Positions 6,637 through 10,676 of a stretch of DNA of 10,676 bases are shown piece after piece (position 1 is the stretch's first letter; each line of letters starts with the position of its first letter). Both the position numbers and the translations under genes were made by a program. The notes below the pieces were generated by a model that did not search any database, had not been told where the DNA came from, and saw only the letters and a list, made by a program, of their open reading frames with translations. Location: the NCBI GenBank assembly GCA_034435395.1, contig DAOTXK010000047.1, forward strand, positions 1 to 10,676, given 5' to 3'. Source of the stretch: DAOTXK01 sp034435395. GTDB lineage: Bacteria > Chloroflexota > Anaerolineae > Aggregatilineales > Ch27.

Positions 6637-8364
6637 ATGCTGTTCCAGCAACTTTTCGGGCGCACCTTACGCGATGCCCCGGCGGATGCCGAACTGGTCA
6701 GCCATCAATTGGCGTTGCGGGCGGGCCTGGTCCGGCCCCTGACGGCAGGCATTTACGCCTGGCTGCCGCTGGGCTGGCGGGTCATGCGCAAGGTGGCCGC
6801 CATTATCCGCGAGGAGATGGACGGCATCGGCGCGCAGGAGATGGTCATGCCGGTGGTGCATCCGGCGGAGCTGTGGCAGCAGACCGGTCGTTGGGAGGCT
6901 TATGGGGCGGCGATTCTCCGCTTCAGGAACCGCGATGGGCGTGATTTTGTGTTCGGGCCGACCCATGAGGAAGTGGTGGCGGCGCTGGCGGCTCATGAGA
7001 TTGAGAGTTACCGCGATCTGCCCAAAGCCGTCTACCAGATTCACACCAAGTATCGCGATGAAGCGCGTCCGCGCGGCGGGCTGGTGCGCCTGCGGGAGTT
7101 TATGATGAAGGATGCCTACAGCCTGGACCGCACCGCCGACGGACTCGATGCGTTTTACGAGCGGATCTACGCGGCCTATCTGCGTATCTATGCCCGCGTG
7201 GGGCTGTCCGTGATCCCACTGGAGGCGGACGCCGGTCCCATGGGCGGCACTGGCGGGCATGAGTTCGCCATGCTTCACCCGTTGGGCGAGGATCGTCTGG
7301 CCCGCTGCGATAGCTGTGGTTACGCCGCGAATATCGAGGTAGCCAGGTTTCTGCCGTCGGAAGGCGTGAGAGGTGATCTCCAAACGCCCCAAAAAGTGGC
7401 GACTCCGGATTGTAAGACGATTCAGGAGGTGGCGGATTACCTGGGCGTGCCGACCCGGCAGACGCTCAAAGCGGTGTTTTTCGTGCGGGATGAGGCGGAG
7501 CTGGTATTTGTCGTGATTCGGGGCGATCTGGAGGTCAACGAGGTCAAGCTGGCCGGTGCGCTGGGCGGCGGCGACCTGCGCGACGCCACCGCAGCAGAAA
7601 TCCTGGCGGCAGGGGCCGTGCCGGGGTATGCCTCGCCGGTGGGCCTGCCCGTCCGCGCGGGCGATGGAGGAGAGGGCATCACCGTCGTGGTGGATCGGTC
7701 GGTGGAAAGCGGCGCGAATTTTGTTGCTGGAGCCAACGACGAGGGCTATCACCTCACCGGTGTCAACTATCCGCGAGATTTCCAGGCCACGCGGCTGGCC
7801 GACATTGCCGAGGCGTATGACGGCGCGACCTGCGCGCGCTGCGGCGAGGGGCGACTGCGCATCGAGCGGGCGATGGAGTTGGGTCACTGCTTTAAGCTGG
7901 GCACGCGCTACAGCAGCGCACTGGGCGCCACCTACGCCGATGAAGACGGTGAGGCGCGGCCGATCGTGATGGGCAGTTACGGCATTGGGCTGGATCGGCT
8001 GATCGCGGCCATCATTGAACGGCATCATGACCAGGACGGCATCATCTGGCCGCGCAGCGTCGCCCCGTTTGACGCCCACATCCTCACCCTGGGCAAGGAG
8101 GAGGTTTATCATGAGCGGGGACGGGCGCTGTACCGTGACCTGCGCGCGGCGGGGTTGGATGTCCTGTTGGATGACCGGCCAGAGCGGCCCGGCGTGAAGT
8201 TCGCTGATGCGGACCTGATCGGCATCCCCCTGCGGTTGACGGTCAGCCAGAGCGCGCTCCAGCGGGAAGCTGTGGAAGGGAAGTGGCGTCACAGTGAGGA
8301 GCGGTTTGATATCCCGCTCTCCGGTGTGGTGGATGAAGTGCGACGGCTGGTGAGGGGGATGTGA
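6637..8364 (+). CDS. proS: Prolyl-tRNA synthetase, bacterial type with editing (INS) domain
   Basis: Class II aminoacyl-tRNA synthetase that charges tRNA-Pro in the cytoplasm. The 575-residue length fits the ~570-residue bacterial form. Motif 1 lies around VRPLTAGIYAWLPLGWRVM. Motif 2 includes KYRDEARPRGGLVRLREFMM (Y139-R140-D141-E142). Motif 3 is GSYGIGLDR (446-454). The YbaK-like INS editing domain occupies about 225-385, with K278 in TLKAVFF corresponding to the conserved editing lysine near 279 in E. coli. CDSCGYAANIE and the later CARCGEG are usual for bacterial ProRS. The C-terminal anticodon-binding domain includes DDRPERPGVKFADADLIGIP. The start is clear: AAGGAGG (6625-6631) lies 5 nt before the ATG. 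The gene sits behind its own intrinsic terminator and a short Pro-containing reading frame, so attenuation is proposed. nusA follows 199 bp later with its own promoter. Confidence 0.98.
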   Translation: MLFQQLFGRTLRDAPADAELVSHQLALRAGLVRPLTAGIYAWLPLGWRVMRKVAAIIREEMDGIGAQEMVMPVVHPAELWQQTGRWEAYGAAILRFRNRDGRDFVFGPTHEEVVAALAAHEIESYRDLPKAVYQIHTKYRDEARPRGGLVRLREFMMKDAYSLDRTADGLDAFYERIYAAYLRIYARVGLSVIPLEADAGPMGGTGGHEFAMLHPLGEDRLARCDSCGYAANIEVARFLPSEGVRGDLQTPQKVATPDCKTIQEVADYLGVPTRQTLKAVFFVRDEAELVFVVIRGDLEVNEVKLAGALGGGDLRDATAAEILAAGAVPGYASPVGLPVRAGDGGEGITVVVDRSVESGANFVAGANDEGYHLTGVNYPRDFQATRLADIAEAYDGATCARCGEGRLRIERAMELGHCFKLGTRYSSALGATYADEDGEARPIVMGSYGIGLDRLIAAIIERHHDQDGIIWPRSVAPFDAHILTLGKEEVYHERGRALYRDLRAAGLDVLLDDRPERPGVKFADADLIGIPLRLTVSQSALQREAVEGKWRHSEERFDIPLSGVVDEVRRLVRGM

Positions 8365-8392
8365 GACGCGGCAGTGTCCGTGCGAGTCCCTC

Positions 8393-8421
8393 TTGCCGAC
8401 CGACGGGGGGCATGGTATACT
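8393..8421 (+). promoter_or_regulatory. Sigma70-type promoter for nusA-ylxR
   Basis: TTGCCG (8393-8398), a 17-nt spacer, and TATACT (8416-8421; 5/6 to consensus) lie 28 bp after the proS stop. The predicted transcription start is near 8428, giving a leader of about 135 nt before the nusA ATG. The -35 core TTGCC is the same as in the proS leader promoter. Confidence 0.7.
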
Positions 8422-8444
8422 AATGGATAGCTGGACCTTCTTCG

Positions 8445-8472
8445 AAGAAAGTGGGCAACCCCCACTTTTCTT
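8445..8472 (+). terminator. Terminator-like hairpin in the nusA leader
   Basis: AAGAAAGTGGG (8445-8455), loop CAACC, and CCCACTTTTCTT (8461-8472, one bulged T) form an 11-bp stem whose 3' side is itself T-rich. It begins only ~17 nt after the predicted transcription start, so it could act as an attenuator for nusA or as the transcription end of proS. Similar GTGGG...CCCAC hairpins before rimP-nusA operons are known to me in other bacteria; homology is inference. A perfect palindrome TTCTTCGAAGAA (8438-8449) overlaps the left arm and could compete with it. Confidence 0.55.
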
Positions 8473-8493
8473 GATCTATTCGGGTAGTTCCAT

Positions 8494-8509
8494 GCTGATT
8501 GGAATCAGC
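8494..8509 (+). other. Perfect inverted repeat in the nusA leader
   Basis: GCTGATTGGAATCAGC is a 7-bp inverted repeat with a 2-nt centre, effectively a 6-bp stem with a TGGA tetraloop in RNA. It lies between the terminator-like hairpin and the nusA start. It has no T run, so it is not a terminator; it may be an RNA structural element or a protein site. Confidence 0.4.
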
Positions 8510-8563
8510 AACGGTGGATAGCTTGGCCTTACCGCAGGTGACAAGCGGGAGTGATAAAGCAGG

Positions 8564-10546
8564 ATGAAAAGCGAATTTGCCCTGGCAATTAACGAGATCA
8601 TCGAGGCACGGGCGTTGCCCCGCGAGGTGATCCTGGACGCGCTACGCACCGCTCTGGTGTCGGCTTACCGGCGCGATGTCAGTGCCAGCTCGGGTCAGCG
8701 GGTGGATGTTGAGATCGACATGGTGACCGGTGTCGCCACGATCCTGGTGGAAAAGGAGGTCGTGGAGGACGTTCAGGATTCCCGCACGGAAGTCATCCTG
8801 GAGGAGGCCCGCGCCATCGATCCGGACGTTGAGCTCGGCGATACGTTGATGGTGCCCTGGGAGAATACCACCCGCACGTTTGGGCGTATTGCCGCTCAGA
8901 CCGCCAAACAGGTCATCCTGCAAAAGATCCGTGAGGCCGAGCGGGAGGCGCTGTACGAGGAGTATGTGGAGCGGGAGGGCGACCTGATCTCCGGCACGGT
9001 GCAGAGCGTGACGCCGCAGGGCGTGACGATCAGCCTGGGCCGGGCGGAAGCGCTGCTGCCGCGCACGCAGATGATGGCCGGAGAGCATTATAAACCGCAT
9101 GACAAAGTGCGCACCTTGCTGCTGGAAGTGAAAAAGGGCAACCGGGGGCCTCAGATCATCGTCAGCCGCAGCCACCGCAACATGCTGCGCCGCCTGCTGG
9201 AGTATGAAGTGCCGGAAATCTACAACGGGCAGGTCGAGATCAAAAACATCGCCCGTGAGGCCGGGCATCGCTCCAAGGTGGCGGTTGCCGCCTTGCAGGA
9301 GGGCGTGGACCCGGTGGGCGCTTGCGTGGGGATGCGGGGTATCCGCATCCAGAACATTGTGCGTGAGTTGAACGAAGAAAAGATCGACGTGATCGAGTGG
9401 AGTAACGATCCGGCCACTTTCATCACCAAAGCGCTGAGTCCGGCCCGGGTGAGCGGGGTGTTCCTGGACGAGTACGCGGATACCGGGCGGGGTGGCCTGG
9501 GCACGGCGACCGTCATCGTCCCTGATGATCAGCTCTCGCTGGCTATTGGCCGCGAAGGACAGAATGCCCGCCTGGCGGCCAAGCTGACCGGCTGGCGCAT
9601 TGACATCAAGAGCGTGACCGAGGCCGCCACCGAGGCGATTGCCCTCGCTGACCAGGAACCGTTGGCTTCGGTAAACAAAGCCAATGAGGCGCTGGTAGCG
9701 GAAGTGCAACGGATCCTCGCCAAGCGAGAGGCGGGCCGTCCGATCATGCCGGAAGAATTCCAGACGCTGACGCAGTATGCCCGGCTGGCTGAGCAGGCCC
9801 TGTTGGAAGAGCGGCGGCAGGTGAATAAGGCGTACCAGGAGCATTTGCAGGCCATCCGGGAGACATTGCCAGCGGCGGCATTTGTGATGCCCATATCGGC
9901 CCTCGATTTGCCCGCCCCGTTTGTCAAGAGCCTGTCGTCGCGTTTTGAATCCGTGGGCGAGGTGATGCTGTACATGCAGGTGGACGAGAGCCGCGTGGAG
10001 AAGGCCCTGGCGCGTCTTGCCCAGGAAGATGCGCTCGATCAGGTGCGGGAAGCCCTGGAGATACTATCGATTCCGGAAGTTGTTGAGGAAAAAACAGCCG
10101 AGGCAGTGGCAGAAGCCCCTGAGGTGGAAGCGGAACTCGTTGCCCAGGCGGTGGAAGCGCCAGAAGCGGCCCAGTTACCTGAGCCGACGGTGGAAGAACC
10201 AGTGCCCCCGGCCATCCTGGAAGCGGAACCCGTCGCTATCCTGGGTGAGGAAGAGGTCCCACCAGCGATTGTCGAGCCGGGGCCGGAACCCGAGCCGGAA
10301 TTGGAGCCGGCCCGGTTCACGCCGCCGCCTCAGCCCGAATTTGTTTCATATCCCTTTGATGAGGTGGAAACGCTCGAATTTGAGGATGATGAATTCGAGG
10401 GAGGGCCTGCCAAGGGCCGGAAGCGGAAGAGCAAAGAGCGGCGTCGGCAGCTGGTCTATGACGAGGAAGTCGGCAAGGTGGTCGCCAAGCGGAAGCGTAA
10501 GGGCAGCCGGAGGCGCGGTGACTATTGGGATGAGGAGGATTTTTAG
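8564..10546 (+). CDS. nusA: Transcription factor NusA with long C-terminal extension
   Basis: Binds RNA polymerase and nascent RNA in pausing, termination and antitermination. The RNAP-binding N-terminal domain spans about residues 1-130. An S1 domain follows (138-205; GTVQSVTPQGVTISLGRAEALLP). KH1 (about 213-280) includes KVAVAALQEGVDPVGACVGMRG, ending in the G256-M-R-G259 loop. KH2 (about 300-350) has the G329-R-E-G332 loop. At 660 residues it is far longer than a minimal NusA ending after KH2 (~350) and longer than the 495-residue E. coli protein. The extension is helical (about 370-440), then possibly one HhH/AR-like unit (444-490; LDLPAPFVKSLSSRFESVGE), then Glu/Pro/Val-rich (505-612), then strongly basic (613-660). 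The start rests on homology; only a weak GGGAG (8547-8551) lies 12 nt upstream. ylxR follows after 8 bp. Confidence 0.97.
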   Translation: MKSEFALAINEIIEARALPREVILDALRTALVSAYRRDVSASSGQRVDVEIDMVTGVATILVEKEVVEDVQDSRTEVILEEARAIDPDVELGDTLMVPWENTTRTFGRIAAQTAKQVILQKIREAEREALYEEYVEREGDLISGTVQSVTPQGVTISLGRAEALLPRTQMMAGEHYKPHDKVRTLLLEVKKGNRGPQIIVSRSHRNMLRRLLEYEVPEIYNGQVEIKNIAREAGHRSKVAVAALQEGVDPVGACVGMRGIRIQNIVRELNEEKIDVIEWSNDPATFITKALSPARVSGVFLDEYADTGRGGLGTATVIVPDDQLSLAIGREGQNARLAAKLTGWRIDIKSVTEAATEAIALADQEPLASVNKANEALVAEVQRILAKREAGRPIMPEEFQTLTQYARLAEQALLEERRQVNKAYQEHLQAIRETLPAAAFVMPISALDLPAPFVKSLSSRFESVGEVMLYMQVDESRVEKALARLAQEDALDQVREALEILSIPEVVEEKTAEAVAEAPEVEAELVAQAVEAPEAAQLPEPTVEEPVPPAILEAEPVAILGEEEVPPAIVEPGPEPEPELEPARFTPPPQPEFVSYPFDEVETLEFEDDEFEGGPAKGRKRKSKERRRQLVYDEEVGKVVAKRKRKGSRRRGDYWDEEDF

Positions 10547-10554
10547 GAAAGCGC

Positions 10555-10676
10555 ATGGCTCGTCGGAAGCAGGCTGGCCGTCGGAAACATGTCCCCCAGC
10601 GAATGTGCGTGGTGTGCCGGCAGGTGGGGGATAAACGGTCGCTCATCCGGCTGGTCAGTGACCCGGAGGTAGGGGT
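10555..10676 (+). CDS. ylxR: YlxR/DUF448 family protein (5' part, truncated by window end)
   Basis: An ATG at 10555 opens a frame that runs off the window after 40 codons. The basic N-terminus MARRKQAGRRKHVPQR is followed by MCVVCRQVGDKRSLIRLV. The C18-x2-C21 pair and the 'R-x-C-x-x-C ... K-R-x-L-[IL]-R-[IL]-V' pattern are typical of YlxR, a small nucleic-acid-binding protein encoded between nusA and infB in many bacteria. AGGA at 10545-10548, overlapping the nusA stop codon, gives a 6-nt spacing to the ATG and implies co-transcription with nusA. infB would be expected downstream, outside the window. Confidence 0.92.
   Translation, partial: MARRKQAGRRKHVPQRMCVVCRQVGDKRSLIRLVSDPEVG

Noticed and set aside
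6667..8292. Long open frame on the minus strand opposite proS (541 codons)
   Set aside because: The plus strand is unmistakably proS. GC-rich codon use leaves the opposite strand open; the product is His/Arg/Gln-rich and has no recognisable domain.
8423..8521. 32-codon frame before nusA (MDSWTFFEES... to TAG)
   Set aside because: Its ATG lies 2 nt after the -10 box, upstream of the expected transcription start, and has no Shine-Dalgarno. Only the nine-codon end from ATG 8492 could be in the transcript. Its codon content suggests no regulatory link.
8642..9844. Long open frame on the minus strand (400 codons)
   Set aside because: It is antisense to the conserved core of nusA; no domain is recognisable in the translation.

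Overview
This is a GC-rich bacterial window that most likely comes from a Chloroflexota (Anaerolineae-like) genome. Two things support that. The 1362-residue membrane protein carries the DE, HGP and Arg signature of the Agl23/TIGR03663 glycosyltransferase-like family, which is known mainly from Chloroflexi and archaea. The right half keeps the Gram-positive-like order proS - nusA - ylxR. The lineage is inferred from family knowledge; no 16S gene or other marker is present.

Layout: 1-279 is the 3' end of an unidentified plus-strand gene. 328-4416 is a giant GT-C-like membrane protein with a thrombospondin type-3 calcium-binding insert, a C-terminal six-bladed NHL propeller and a Thr/Glu/Pro tail. 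A rho-independent terminator follows at 4446-4483. 4597-5205 is a small two-TM bacterial PH-domain protein. It converges, with 4 bp between stops, on a minus-strand radical SAM gene (5210-6418). 6419-6636 is a divergent intergenic region. 6637-8364 is proS (bacterial-type prolyl-tRNA synthetase with editing domain). 8365-8563 holds a strong promoter and a terminator-like hairpin. 8564-10546 is nusA with a long C-terminal extension, and 10555 to the window end is the start of ylxR.

The most interesting element is the 5' leader of proS (about 6446-6609). It contains, in order, a promoter, a 23-codon reading frame starting almost exactly at the predicted transcription start and carrying two nearby proline codons, an arm (6534-6543) inside that frame, and a strong intrinsic terminator. 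The terminator's left-arm/loop/right-arm segment (6589-6598) is perfectly complementary to that arm. This is the geometry of ribosome-mediated transcription attenuation, sensing proline charging to control prolyl-tRNA synthetase. No T-box consensus is visible. The assembled system is inference from the sequence and is untested.

A second regulatory leader lies before nusA: a TTGCCG-N17-TATACT promoter followed within about 20 nt by a terminator-like hairpin. The genes usually found between proS and nusA (polC in Firmicutes, rimP widely) are missing here. The left half is envelope biology (membrane glycosyltransferase, PH protein) and the right half is translation and transcription machinery; the radical SAM gene between them has no assignable pathway.
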